Part shown: positions 50,939 through 60,640 of the stretch, in pieces
Position numbering within the stretch: the stretch's first letter is position 1
How the letters are laid out: each line of letters opens with the position of its first letter
Assembly (NCBI GenBank): GCA_023957125.1
Contig: JAMLHL010000010.1
Span: 85,939-149,938, forward strand
Length of the DNA: 64,000 nt
Source: Chitinophagaceae bacterium
GTDB lineage: Bacteria; Bacteroidota; Bacteroidia; Chitinophagales; Chitinophagaceae
Direction of reading: 5' to 3'
Translations under genes and position numbers: made by a program
Notes under the pieces: model-generated
Database searches by the model: none
What the model saw: only the letters and a program-made list of their open reading frames with translations
Told to the model about the DNA's origin: nothing

Positions 50939-53806
50939 ATGAACAGAAGATCTTTTTTGTTAAATTCTTCGGCGCTTGGCGCGGGATGGTTGCTGAATGG
51001 TAGCAGTGAACTACGTGCGTCTGGCCTTGCGAAGGAAAAAAGGGATTGGTATGCCTTGTTCCAAAATCCCGATTCGCAATATCGTCCCTTTGTTCGCTGG
51101 TGGTGGAATGGCGATAAGGTAACGGCGGGAGAAATAACCAGGGAGCTTCATTTATTAAAAGAAGCAGGCATCGGCGGAGTGGAAATTAACCCGATTGAGT
51201 TTCCGAAATTGGCAGATGATATGGGAATCGGATCGGTGAGATGGCTCAGTGATCAATGGATAGATCTGGTTCAACACGCCTGTAACGAATCAATATCCTT
51301 AAACATGACCAGCGACCTGATCGTAGGCTCGGGCTGGCCCTTTGGCTCGGAAGACTTAAAAGAAAATGAAAGAGCGCAGGTGCTGCTTGTGTTTGCTGAA
51401 AAGCTGACCGGGCCAATGATCTATGAAACCTCACAATTTAATGTCTGCCAGGCGGTGGATCCCGGAGTAACCGTAAAAAATCCTTTGCGGCAGCCCAAAA
51501 TTCTGTCTTTGCATCTCGCAAAAGACCCCATGGGTTCTCTGGACGACGCGATTGATATTTCTGATCAAAAAGAAAATGAGAACATACGCGTTGACATTCC
51601 TGCCGGAGCCCACGTATTTTATGCCGTAGTAAGGTTTTCATCCTTTGCCCAGGTTATCAACGGCGCCCCGGGCGCATCAGGATCTATTCTTAACCACCTG
51701 GACAAACAAGCCGTTGAACGTTACCTGGATAGGATGTCTGACACCATTCAAAACAGGATAGGCGCGCTCGCTGATTATATAAGGGCCATGTTTCACGACA
51801 GTATGGAACTGGAAGGCTGCAACTGGACACATGATTTTGCTGAAGAATTTAAAAAACGTTGCGGTTACGACCTCATGCCCTATCTGCCTTTTATCATGTT
51901 CAAAGTGGGAAGACTGGGCATGGTAGTAGATGAAAATTACGGAGCTCAAAAATCAGAAACGTTCAGGGAAATCCTCAACAGGGTAAGGTTTGATTTTGAG
52001 TTTTTAAAAGCCACCCTTTTGAAAGAAAGATTCACTGAAACCTATGTTGCGTGGTGCAAAAAGCTAAGGGTGAAGTCGAGGGCACAGGCATACGGAAGGG
52101 GATTTTTTCCCCTGGAATCAGGCATGGAATACGATATTCCTGAAGGGGAATCCTGGACTACCAATTACCTGCGCCATAAATTAGGAGAGGAAATGCCTGA
52201 GTCCGATTACAGGAGAGGGAGAGGATACACAATGATCAACAAGTATGTATCATCCGCTGCTCATTTAACAGGTAAGCGTATGGTGAGTTGCGAGGAGATG
52301 ACAAATACGTACTCCATGTTTAATGCTACCCCCGAGTTTTTAAAATTGGGCTCCGACCAGGCGGTGATGTCGGGCATTACCCATTCTATCTGGTCCGGCT
52401 TTAATTATTCTCCTAAAGAAGCGCCCTTCCCGGGATGGATACAATATGGATCGTTTTACAACGAGAAGTGTAACTGGTGGCCTTATTTCAGGCTGTTAAA
52501 CGATTATAAAGCTCGGTTATCTTCCCAACTTCTGAATGCGGATCCTTATACCGACATCGCTATCCTACCCGCTAACTATGATCTATGGACCGAATACGGT
52601 GTGCAAACGGACCCCTTTCCTGAAAAATTAAACGTACCCTATACTTCCCTGTTATGGGAAGCGATCAATAAAACCGGAGGGGCGGCAGATTACATATCGG
52701 AGATCGTTTTGGAGAAAGCTGTGATTAAGTCAGGACAGATCACATTCGGTAAAAAAGCCTATCCTACTTTATTGCTGCCCGGAGTGAAGAGCATCGGGGT
52801 ACTATCACTCAAAAAAATTCATGAATTTGTGGGGCAGGGAGGCCGCGTGTATTGCATTGACGAAATCCCCCATAAGTCTTTGGGATTGATGGAGAAAGAT
52901 CTTCGGGATGCAGAAGTGCAGGATTGGATAAAAAAGATACAGGAATTAAAAAACGGCGTTTTTAAACTGTTACAAAAACCGGAGGACGATAAGTTTCTCG
53001 AATGGTATGACGAACTGCGAAAACAGGAGGGCCTGCCCCAATATTTAACGATAGAACAGCCTAACCGGTATTTTATGCAAAACAGGTACATGCGGGACGA
53101 TGGGTCGGAGTTTTATTTTTTTCAAAATGCGCACCGGTATCAGTCCCATACCACCCGCCTTCAATTTGACAGACGGGTGGTCAAAAACAGATATGCCTGG
53201 GTGTGGGATTTGGATTCGGGCAGGCGGTTCCGGCTGGCGCTGGATGAGGACGGCGGTTTTGAACACGATTTCGGCCCAACGGAGTCTTTACTGGTAGTGT
53301 TTGACAGGCATAGGCGTGGGGAAGTATTTAAACCGCTGCCGGTTACGGGTTCGGGAATTATGGAATTAGATAGGGACTGGAATTTGGAACTGATCCACGG
53401 GGTAGAACATACCACATCAAAACGATCTCTGGATACCCTCATTGACCTGAAAGATGATCCGGATTTAAGGAATTTTACGGGAACGGTGGTTTACACCAAA
53501 GAGGTGAATGTAAATACGGTCAGGAATACGATATTAAATCTTGGTAATGTACAAGGCGTATCCGAGTTGAGGGTTAATAAGCAGCTGGTAGGTATAAAAT
53601 GGTATGGAAGACGAGTGTTTGATATCACCAACCGGTTAAAACCCGGCGCCAATGAAGTTGAGGTGCGGGTGGTAACTACTATGGGAAATTACATGAAGAC
53701 GCTAAAAGATAATAAAGTTGCGCAATACTGGGTAAACCGGCCGGGGAGGGAGCAGGAAATACAATCCATGGGGCTTATCGGCCCGGTTCGGTTATATGAA
53801 GTGTAA
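50939..53806 (+). CDS. GH106-like glycoside hydrolase
   Basis: A 955-residue exported enzyme from ATG 50939 with a Tat-like leader (NRRSFLLNSSALGAGWLL). The opening PFVRWWWNGDKVTAGEITRELHLLKEAGIGGVEINP is the GH106 (alpha-L-rhamnosidase) signature, and a TIM-barrel catalytic region continues through VSCEEMTN. The C-terminal part (FTGTVVYTKEVN to IGPVRLYEV) is a galactose-binding-like beta domain. Substrate is probably rhamnose-containing plant or bacterial polysaccharide. A candidate -7 element TAATTTTG is at 50881-50888. Confidence 0.8.
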   Translation: MNRRSFLLNSSALGAGWLLNGSSELRASGLAKEKRDWYALFQNPDSQYRPFVRWWWNGDKVTAGEITRELHLLKEAGIGGVEINPIEFPKLADDMGIGSVRWLSDQWIDLVQHACNESISLNMTSDLIVGSGWPFGSEDLKENERAQVLLVFAEKLTGPMIYETSQFNVCQAVDPGVTVKNPLRQPKILSLHLAKDPMGSLDDAIDISDQKENENIRVDIPAGAHVFYAVVRFSSFAQVINGAPGASGSILNHLDKQAVERYLDRMSDTIQNRIGALADYIRAMFHDSMELEGCNWTHDFAEEFKKRCGYDLMPYLPFIMFKVGRLGMVVDENYGAQKSETFREILNRVRFDFEFLKATLLKERFTETYVAWCKKLRVKSRAQAYGRGFFPLESGMEYDIPEGESWTTNYLRHKLGEEMPESDYRRGRGYTMINKYVSSAAHLTGKRMVSCEEMTNTYSMFNATPEFLKLGSDQAVMSGITHSIWSGFNYSPKEAPFPGWIQYGSFYNEKCNWWPYFRLLNDYKARLSSQLLNADPYTDIAILPANYDLWTEYGVQTDPFPEKLNVPYTSLLWEAINKTGGAADYISEIVLEKAVIKSGQITFGKKAYPTLLLPGVKSIGVLSLKKIHEFVGQGGRVYCIDEIPHKSLGLMEKDLRDAEVQDWIKKIQELKNGVFKLLQKPEDDKFLEWYDELRKQEGLPQYLTIEQPNRYFMQNRYMRDDGSEFYFFQNAHRYQSHTTRLQFDRRVVKNRYAWVWDLDSGRRFRLALDEDGGFEHDFGPTESLLVVFDRHRRGEVFKPLPVTGSGIMELDRDWNLELIHGVEHTTSKRSLDTLIDLKDDPDLRNFTGTVVYTKEVNVNTVRNTILNLGNVQGVSELRVNKQLVGIKWYGRRVFDITNRLKPGANEVEVRVVTTMGNYMKTLKDNKVAQYWVNRPGREQEIQSMGLIGPVRLYEV

Positions 53807-53845
53807 TTGACCTCGCCAGCTAAAACCTTTTTGTATTTTTCCGGT

Positions 53846-53853
53846 TATCTTTG
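53846..53853 (+). promoter_or_regulatory. -7 element for DUF3817 gene
   Basis: TATCTTTG matches TAnnTTTG and lies 31 bases before the start codon at 53885. A -33 TTTG at the proper distance is not clear. Confidence 0.4.
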
Positions 53854-53884
53854 TTGCCTTTAAAAATCAATAGCAGTTTTTGAC

Positions 53885-54205
53885 ATGATGAATAATACTT
53901 TTTCAGATTCGTTGTTGAACAGGTTCAGGTTAGTGGCCATATTAGAAGGGATTTCCTATCTGCTTTTATTGGGAATTGCCATGCCGCTGAAATATTATGC
54001 CGATTTACCGGTAGTGGTAAAGTACTGCGGATGGGTACATGGAGTGTTGTTTGTTTGGTATATATGGCTTCTTATTAAAATTTGGATGAAATATCGCTGG
54101 AGTTTTTCAAAAGTAACGATAGCATTTATTGCGTCCCTTCTTCCCTTCGGTACCTTTGTACTGGAAAATAAATTAAAGAAGGAACAACAGGCAGTCAACG
54201 GGTGA
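53885..54205 (+). CDS. DUF3817 membrane protein
   Basis: A 106-residue membrane protein with three predicted spans: RLVAILEGISYLLLLGIAMPLKY, KYCGWVHGVLFVWYIWLLIKIW and VTIAFIASLLPFGTFVLENK. The FR-x-x-A-x-x-EGISYLLLL opening and the GxxHGxxF motif in the second span are the DUF3817 signature. Function unknown. It is followed by a palindromic hairpin. Confidence 0.87.
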   Translation: MMNNTFSDSLLNRFRLVAILEGISYLLLLGIAMPLKYYADLPVVVKYCGWVHGVLFVWYIWLLIKIWMKYRWSFSKVTIAFIASLLPFGTFVLENKLKKEQQAVNG

Positions 54206-54209
54206 GGCA

Positions 54210-54230
54210 GCAAAACCTGTCAGGTTTTGC
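54210..54230. terminator. Palindromic hairpin between convergent genes
   Basis: GCAAAACCTG and CAGGTTTTGC around a single T form a 10-bp near-perfect palindrome between the convergent DUF3817 and MmcQ genes. AACCTGTCAGGTT is a recurring palindrome in Bacteroidota gaps. Probable bidirectional stop, though the T-run is weak. Confidence 0.5.
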
Positions 54231-54251
54231 TGAAAAGTTGAGCAAAGCACT

Positions 54252-54593
54252 TTATTTTTTTTCGTTTTTCTTTTTCTTCGGCATTACCAGTTCATACGAG
54301 TGGTCTATCCAGTCTCTTAACAAAGTTCCCGGCACTGAGCCATCCACGATCACGGTATTCCAGTGTTTTTTATTCATATGATAGCCGGGTAATACACAGG
54401 AATATTGTATTCTCAACTCCTCCGCCCGTTCGGGGTCACATTTTACGTTGAATTGAACCTGTTCTGTATCTAAAGGAAGAAGCAAAAATATTTTTCCATT
54501 CACTTTAAAAACAACCGTATCCGGACCAAAAGGGAGAGATTCTCCTGCGTCTTTTTTTCGCAGGCAGTATTCCCTGATTTCTTCAACGTTCAT
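54252..54593 (-). CDS. MmcQ/YjbR-family protein
   Basis: About 113 residues from the ATG at 54593 (MNVEEIREYCLRKK); the frame is open to 54677, but the family starts here. ESLPFGPDTVVFKVNGKIF, QFNVKCDPERAEELR and VLPGYHMNKKHWNTV are MmcQ/YjbR signatures. The fold resembles DNA-binding CyaY-like proteins; the function is not established. The tail is highly basic (KKKKNEKK). Confidence 0.88.
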   Translation of the reverse strand: MNVEEIREYCLRKKDAGESLPFGPDTVVFKVNGKIFLLLPLDTEQVQFNVKCDPERAEELRIQYSCVLPGYHMNKKHWNTVIVDGSVPGTLLRDWIDHSYELVMPKKKKNEKK

Positions 54594-54731
54594 CCACATT
54601 TGATTTAGAAGAATAAAATTAATCTTTTTTGCCGGGTGACTTAGATTAATAAGTGCCGGATTTGGAAGCCTGGGCATCTAAGAACCAAAAACTCCTCAAC
54701 CAAAAACCAGAAATTCCCCCTGTCTAATCCT

Positions 54732-54739
54732 TATATTTG
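54732..54739 (+). promoter_or_regulatory. -7 element for the esterase operon
   Basis: TATATTTG matches TAnnTTTG, 19 bases before ATG 54759. The upstream 54676-54715 is phrase-repeat wording (AAAAACTCCTCAACC) with no clear -33. Confidence 0.42.
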
Positions 54740-54758
54740 AATCCCTAAATTCGTTGGT

Positions 54759-56636
54759 ATGTATGGTTCAACCGGTAATAAAGCCAAATCTGCAATGTTG
54801 TTTGCATTGTTTCTCATTCCGTCTGCTTTGTTTTCCCAAACCGGCAGTCCGGCTGAGCCTGTCCGTTATATCGGTGGTGTAACTATTGATCCGTCGGTAC
54901 ACGAAGGCAGACTGCGCTGGGCCGTTGGCGCTGAAAGCATCCAGGTGATGCGGGCCAACAGGACGCATGGCGCCATTGATGCAGGCTCCGGCTGGACCTA
55001 CAATCATGCGCCTAACCTGGCTTATTGGAACGGCAGGTTTTACCTGCAATATCTCAGTAACCCGGTAGATGAACACATTGCACCCGGACGAACTTTGCTT
55101 ACTACTTCTGCCGATGGCCGTAATTGGGAGGAACCACGGATCCTGTTTCCACCCTACCAGGCGCCTTCCGGAGTTAACATCCCGGAAGGATATAGTGGCT
55201 ATATGATGCATCAGCGGATGGGCTTCTATATAGCTCCCAATGGGCGGCTATTAACACTGGCGTTCTACGGACATACCGAAGACCCCTTCCAGGAGGGAGG
55301 TATCGGAAGAGTGGTACGCGAATTATATAAAAACGGCAGCATGGGCCCGGTGTATTTTATCCGATACGAAACCCATTCCAACTGGAATGAAAGCAATACC
55401 GGTTTCCCTTTTTATACCCGTTCAAAAGATACCGGTTTTGTTGCCGCCTGTGAGGCTTTGCTAAAAGATAAGCTGAAGGTATTGCAATGGAAAGATGAAG
55501 ACGATGGGAACGATCCTTTGTACGCAGATAATAAATTCGGAGATCATCTGTCCGCTCTTTCTTATTTTCATCGCAAAGACGGAAAAGTGGTGATGCTCTG
55601 GAAAATGGCAAAAGCTGCTCTTTCCGTAGATGAGGGCGCTACATTCTCGCCGCCCGTTAAAGTTCCAACCTTATTGATGTCGGGTGGTAAAAACTGGGGA
55701 CAAAAAACAGATGACGGCAGGTATGCCATGCTGTATAATCCCATTGAATCATCGGAATACCGTTATCCGCTGATCATGGTAACCAGCGACGACGGGATCA
55801 TTTTTGACGATATGCTGCTGGTGCAGGGAGAAGTGCCTCCCCGGAGATTTTATGGAAGATGGAAGGATTTCGGGCCCTGCTATACAAGGGGGATAGTAGA
55901 AGGTAACGGCAACCCCCCGGGGAATGATCTATGGGTTACCTACAGCATGAACAAGGAAGACATGTGGGTAACGAGGGTACCCGTTCCCGTTATTTATAGT
56001 GTTGCAGGGCTGGTAAACGATAACTTTAATGCCCTGCAGCCTGGAGGAACCATCCGGGGTTGGAATACTTATTCGCCTCAATGGGCTAAGGTAAGCCTAA
56101 CCGATTTTCCTGACGTAAAAAATAAAAGTCTGCAACTTTCGGACGAAGATCCTTACGATTATGCCAGGGCTATTCGTGTTTTTAAAGAAACTGTCAATGC
56201 CGACCTGCAGTTCAGGGTATTCCCGCAACAGAATGATCACGGTGAATTATCGGTGGACGTAACCGATCGTTACGGCAATCGTCCGGTGCGGATCACCTTT
56301 AACAGCAGGGGAGAGGTGGAGGTGATGAATGGCAGCAGACCGGTTGTTGCGGGTTGGTACAAACCGGGTACCTGGTACGATTTCAGGATCGTGGTCAATG
56401 TTGCTCCGGAGGGGTCATTCGACTGTTATCTGGATGGTAAAAAAGTATTGTCGGGAGCCGCGCTTGCAGAAGCCGTGAAATCTGTGGAACGGATTTCTTT
56501 CAGAACAGGCGCTTACCGGGATATACCTCATCGCACCACGCCAAATGAGACGCCGGAACCGCCACTGCCCGGTGCGGATGAAAAAATAAAAAAAGCAATT
56601 TTTTATATTGATGATGTAGTTTTGAAGGGGAAGTAA
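54759..56636 (+). CDS. Sialidase-like beta-propeller protein with C-terminal LamG-like domain
   Basis: A 625-residue exported protein (signal AMLFALFLIPSALFSQ). Residues about 35-420 form a propeller with Asp-box-like turns (TSADGRNWEEP, LSVDEGATFSPP, VTSDDGIIFDD) and N-terminal YIGGVTIDPSVHEGRLRWAVG. Residues about 425-625 form a concanavalin/LamG-like sandwich ending in FYIDDVVLKG. Related propellers include rhamnosidases and lyases acting on rhamnose-glucuronate linkages, but the exact family is not certain. First gene of an operon: its stop codon directly abuts the next reading frame. Confidence 0.65.
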   Translation: MYGSTGNKAKSAMLFALFLIPSALFSQTGSPAEPVRYIGGVTIDPSVHEGRLRWAVGAESIQVMRANRTHGAIDAGSGWTYNHAPNLAYWNGRFYLQYLSNPVDEHIAPGRTLLTTSADGRNWEEPRILFPPYQAPSGVNIPEGYSGYMMHQRMGFYIAPNGRLLTLAFYGHTEDPFQEGGIGRVVRELYKNGSMGPVYFIRYETHSNWNESNTGFPFYTRSKDTGFVAACEALLKDKLKVLQWKDEDDGNDPLYADNKFGDHLSALSYFHRKDGKVVMLWKMAKAALSVDEGATFSPPVKVPTLLMSGGKNWGQKTDDGRYAMLYNPIESSEYRYPLIMVTSDDGIIFDDMLLVQGEVPPRRFYGRWKDFGPCYTRGIVEGNGNPPGNDLWVTYSMNKEDMWVTRVPVPVIYSVAGLVNDNFNALQPGGTIRGWNTYSPQWAKVSLTDFPDVKNKSLQLSDEDPYDYARAIRVFKETVNADLQFRVFPQQNDHGELSVDVTDRYGNRPVRITFNSRGEVEVMNGSRPVVAGWYKPGTWYDFRIVVNVAPEGSFDCYLDGKKVLSGAALAEAVKSVERISFRTGAYRDIPHRTTPNETPEPPLPGADEKIKKAIFYIDDVVLKGK

Positions 56637-56648
56637 TTGAAAAACAGA

Positions 56649-58433
56649 ATGCCATTGATTATGCAAAAAAGTATCTCCTGTTTATTTTTTATTGTTGTAA
56701 TTGTATTTAATGTAAGCGCGCAAAAAAAAGATACGCTCAAATGGTGGAATCCCGCGGAAAATAATTTTCCCGTTTTGGAAGGTCAGGCCTGGCCGAAAGA
56801 GGTTAAAAGTTATTACGACCGGCTTCCCGCAAGAGCTGAAAAGGAAGTAAGAGAAGCGGTGTGGAACTTGTCGCGGAATAGCGCGGGTTTGTATATTAAG
56901 TTTAAAAGCAATTCCAATAATATAGTGGTCAGGTATGGCCTAAGTAATCATAAAAATTTTGCCATGCCCCACATGCCGGCTACGGGCGTGAGCGGCGTGG
57001 ATCTCTATGCCGTTGACCCCAACGGGGAATGGGTTTGGGCGCCCGGAAAATATCATTTTGGAGATACTGTTACCTACCAATACGCTACTTTAGAAGTAAG
57101 CGATACTTACAAAAACAGGGATTATGAATTCCGGTTGTTTCTGCCCCTGTACAATTCCGTTAGCTGGATGGAAATAGGTGTACCGGAAGGCAAGTCTTTC
57201 ATTCCTTTGCCCCTGGAAGAAGAGAAACCCCTAGTGATCTATGGCACTTCCATAGCGCAGGGCGGGTGTGCGTCCCGTCCGGGCCTGGGATGGACCAATA
57301 TCCTGGAGAGAAAATTAGATTACCCGGTGATCAACCTGGCTTTTTCGGGTAACGGCCGGCTGGAAGAGCCGCTGATTGACCTGATATCAGAAATTGATGC
57401 AAAAGTGTATGTGCTTGATTGTATTCCTAACCTGGTAAATATTCCGGATGAAGAATTAGAAAATAAAATTACCCGTTCCGTTAAGACCCTGCAAACCAAA
57501 CGCCCTTCTGTTCCCATACTATTGACGGAACACAGCCTCGGAATAGAAGAAGGCGTTATCAGCACCGGAATGGTCAACGCGTGTGAACGTGCGAGCGAAG
57601 TGCTGAGAAAAACTTTTTCGAAGATGCAAAAGGATGGGGTAAAGAATATTTACCTGTTGTCGAGGGCGGCTATAGGGATGGATATTAATTCCACCGTAGA
57701 TGGGGTTCATCCGGCCGATATTGGGATGATGCAACACGCCAACGCGTATGAAAAAATAATTCGTGCAATACTTCACGAGCCGGTGGATGAAGCCCTTAGC
57801 TCTACCCGGCCTGTTATTCAAACCCGTGATGGTTATGACTGGCGGGGCAGGCACAGGGAAATTATTGAACTGAATAAACAAACCGCGCCTCAAAACGTAA
57901 TTATTGCTAACTCTATCATTCATTACTGGGCGGGCGAACCAAAGGCGAATATTGTAAGAGGAGTAGAATCCTGGAATCATTACCTGGCCCCGTTAGGCGT
58001 GCGTAATATGGGGTTTGGATGGGACAGGATAGAAAATGCCCTGTGGCGGGTTTACCACGGAGAACTGGATGGATATACAGCGAAGCACATCTTGTTGATG
58101 ATTGGCACCAATAATTTAGGCACTGATAACAATGCAGAAATTTTAGCCGGGTTAAAATTATTGATTGAAGCGGTTCAGTTGCGCCAACCCGGATCAAAGA
58201 TTTTACTGTCTGGTATTCTTCCAAGAAGAAATATGGAAAACAGGGTGAAAGAAATCAACGAAGAATTGAATAAGTTAGCCGCTAAAATGAAAATTGTTTA
58301 CGTTAACCCGGGCAGGATATTTCTGACCCCCGGCGGCAAAATAGATGAAAGTCTTTTTAGCGATGGATTACATCCCAATGCCGCGGGATATGGAAAACTG
58401 GCTCCTGTGTTAGCTGAATATTTAAAGAAATGA
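56649..58433 (+). CDS. Tandem double-SGNH esterase
   Basis: A 594-residue exported protein with two complete SGNH/GDSL hydrolase units. After the signal (CLFFIVVIVFNVSAQ) comes an N-terminal beta jelly roll (about 50-175). Unit 1 has its serine at S201 in IYGTSIAQGG, SGNG-type block III and D351/H354 in VDGVHPAD. Unit 2 has S422 in IIANSIIHYWAG, N488 in MIGTNNLG and D572/H575 in SDGLHPNA. The frame is open to a TTG at 56637, and ATG 56661 is a third start option. Probably two different deacylation activities on one glycan in a single chain. Confidence 0.82.
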   Translation: MPLIMQKSISCLFFIVVIVFNVSAQKKDTLKWWNPAENNFPVLEGQAWPKEVKSYYDRLPARAEKEVREAVWNLSRNSAGLYIKFKSNSNNIVVRYGLSNHKNFAMPHMPATGVSGVDLYAVDPNGEWVWAPGKYHFGDTVTYQYATLEVSDTYKNRDYEFRLFLPLYNSVSWMEIGVPEGKSFIPLPLEEEKPLVIYGTSIAQGGCASRPGLGWTNILERKLDYPVINLAFSGNGRLEEPLIDLISEIDAKVYVLDCIPNLVNIPDEELENKITRSVKTLQTKRPSVPILLTEHSLGIEEGVISTGMVNACERASEVLRKTFSKMQKDGVKNIYLLSRAAIGMDINSTVDGVHPADIGMMQHANAYEKIIRAILHEPVDEALSSTRPVIQTRDGYDWRGRHREIIELNKQTAPQNVIIANSIIHYWAGEPKANIVRGVESWNHYLAPLGVRNMGFGWDRIENALWRVYHGELDGYTAKHILLMIGTNNLGTDNNAEILAGLKLLIEAVQLRQPGSKILLSGILPRRNMENRVKEINEELNKLAAKMKIVYVNPGRIFLTPGGKIDESLFSDGLHPNAAGYGKLAPVLAEYLKK

Positions 58434-58492
58434 TATTCCGGACCGATACCACCATTGATCAAATCTCAAATCATAAATGTCAAATCCCCGCC

Positions 58493-60640
58493 ATGAGATA
58501 CTGTTTCTTTTTGAGTTTGATTTTTGTTTCTTACTCCCTTTCCGCACAGGAAAATCCCCTGAGTTGGAAAAAGGAAGCTCCCGGAATATGGAAAGCTGTG
58601 GTGGGCGTACCGGAAAACGTTACACCGCTGTCTGTTGCCGATATCCAGCCTAAAATACAGGCGCTTTCAAAATTGGGGCATGCAGCTTTTCCTGGAAACT
58701 TACGGCAAAGTGCAGGCGAACTATTTGATAAAAAAGTTCTTCTGCGGTTTCCGCTTGAAAGAGAGGAACAACTTTTCGGACTGGGACTTAATTTTAAATC
58801 GGTACAACAGAGAGGCACTATTAAAGAGCTGCAGGTAGATCATTACGGAGGAAGCGATAACGGGCGAACGCATGCGCCGGTGGCATTTTATGTTTCCAAC
58901 AGGGGGTACGGAGTTTTAGTCAACGCTGCCCGGCGGATCAAGGTGTACGCAGGAATAGCCGTCCGGAAAGACAGTAAGGATCCTCCATCCGAGATGAACC
59001 GGAATACCCAACCCGATTGGGATCCCCAGCCTTATTCTGATGCGGTGGAAATAACAGTGCCTGCCGCGGGTACGGAGGTATATCTCTTTGCAGGCAATAA
59101 CGCCCTCGAAGTGGTACAAAGATATAACCTGTTTTGCGGCGGCGGCGTATTGCCACCTAAATGGGGATTGGGTTTTACACAACGTACGCCTACGCTTTTT
59201 TCAGATCAGCAGATTGTTGATGAAGCAAACGACTTCGAACAAAACGGTTATCCTTTAAGTTTTATAGGACTGGAACCCGGCTGGCAAAGCTATTCTTACC
59301 CGAACAGCTTTGTATGGGATCGCGGCCGCTTTCCAGAGCCGGGGAAATTCGTAAAGAAGTTACTGGATAAAAATATCAGAACCAACCTGTGGATCAATCC
59401 TTATGTTTCTTCTCATTCCCCGATATACAAAGATATTCTCCCTTATACCGGCACGCATACGGTTTGGGCAGGCATCGTTCCGGATCTTACTTTGCCGGTT
59501 GTTCAGGCGTTATACAAAAATCTTTTTCAGCAGCAGCATCTCGGCATCGGGGTAGCGGGATACAAGATTGATGAAACAGACGGTTACGATGTATGGCTTT
59601 GGCCGGATGGCGCGAAATTCCCTTCGGGACTGGGTGGCGAACAAATGCGACAGATCTATGGTTTGCAGTTTCAGAAGATGACGGAACGCTGGTTCAGGGA
59701 AAAGAATCAGCGTACCTATGGATTAACCCGCGCTTCCAACAGCGGCGCATCGTCTCTGCCTTATGTTATTTATAACGATTATTATAATCATCGTGATTTT
59801 ATAACCGCTCTGTGCAACAGCAGCTTTATCGGCATATTGTGGACGCCCGAGGCCCGGTCTTCCAGGACGTCAGAAGAATGGTTGCGAAGAATGCAAACCG
59901 TTTGCTTTTCACCTATGGCGATGTTGAATGCCTGGGCGGATGGTACCAAACCCTGGACCTTTCCCGAAGTGGCAGAAGAGGTGAAAGAGGTGATGTTGTT
60001 AAGAATGCAATTGCTGCCTTATCTGTACAACACATTTGCGCAATATCATTTTGAAGGCAAGCCCCCGGTGCGGGCGATGAATCTGGAAGAAGGCTTTTTT
60101 TATAAAGCTGAGGCCCGTCGAGGCAACCTGAGTTCCTCAGACAATCCTTATGAAATGGCCATCCAACAGGATATCCGGGATCAGTATATGTTGGGAGATT
60201 ATATCCTTGTTGCTCCCCTGTTTGCGGGTGAAACCACCCGCAAAGTGGTGCTGCCTGAAGGCAACTGGTACGATTTCTATACCGGGCAGTTGGTGGGTAA
60301 CGGCAGCGTCATTGAGATCAGTCCCGGTTTGTCAAAAATCCCGTTATTTGTCAAAGACGGGGGAATTATCCCGATGATCCCGGCTCTGTTGCATACACCG
60401 CAAAAGAATGATCTGTTGCCTTTAACGGTAAGGCATTACGGAGCTGCAGAAAACAGCGTTCAATTATATGACGATGATGGGGAAACCTTCAACTACGAAA
60501 AAGGGGATTGTGCCAGGGCCACCTTGTCGGTAAAGAAAGATAAGAACGGCGTATTAAAAGGAACTTCTGTATTACCCAAAAGCAAATTTTTTCATTATAA
60601 TAAGGTGGATTGGGTATTTATGACCAGGCAGGCGTTATGA
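58493..60640 (+). CDS. GH31-family glycoside hydrolase
   Basis: A 715-residue exported enzyme from ATG 58493 (signal RYCFFLSLIFVSYSLSAQ); the upstream open frame overlaps the previous gene and repeats. GH31 is shown by GGGVLPPKWGLGFTQR, SFIGLEPGWQ and the nucleophile D360 in AGYKIDETDGYD. The C-terminal part includes LVAPLFAGETTRKVVLPEGNWYDFYTG. GH31 enzymes cleave alpha-glucosides, alpha-xylosides or alpha-galactosides. The unusual nucleophile context KIDETDG suggests non-classical specificity. It overlaps the next gene by 4 bases. Confidence 0.88.
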   Translation: MRYCFFLSLIFVSYSLSAQENPLSWKKEAPGIWKAVVGVPENVTPLSVADIQPKIQALSKLGHAAFPGNLRQSAGELFDKKVLLRFPLEREEQLFGLGLNFKSVQQRGTIKELQVDHYGGSDNGRTHAPVAFYVSNRGYGVLVNAARRIKVYAGIAVRKDSKDPPSEMNRNTQPDWDPQPYSDAVEITVPAAGTEVYLFAGNNALEVVQRYNLFCGGGVLPPKWGLGFTQRTPTLFSDQQIVDEANDFEQNGYPLSFIGLEPGWQSYSYPNSFVWDRGRFPEPGKFVKKLLDKNIRTNLWINPYVSSHSPIYKDILPYTGTHTVWAGIVPDLTLPVVQALYKNLFQQQHLGIGVAGYKIDETDGYDVWLWPDGAKFPSGLGGEQMRQIYGLQFQKMTERWFREKNQRTYGLTRASNSGASSLPYVIYNDYYNHRDFITALCNSSFIGILWTPEARSSRTSEEWLRRMQTVCFSPMAMLNAWADGTKPWTFPEVAEEVKEVMLLRMQLLPYLYNTFAQYHFEGKPPVRAMNLEEGFFYKAEARRGNLSSSDNPYEMAIQQDIRDQYMLGDYILVAPLFAGETTRKVVLPEGNWYDFYTGQLVGNGSVIEISPGLSKIPLFVKDGGIIPMIPALLHTPQKNDLLPLTVRHYGAAENSVQLYDDDGETFNYEKGDCARATLSVKKDKNGVLKGTSVLPKSKFFHYNKVDWVFMTRQAL

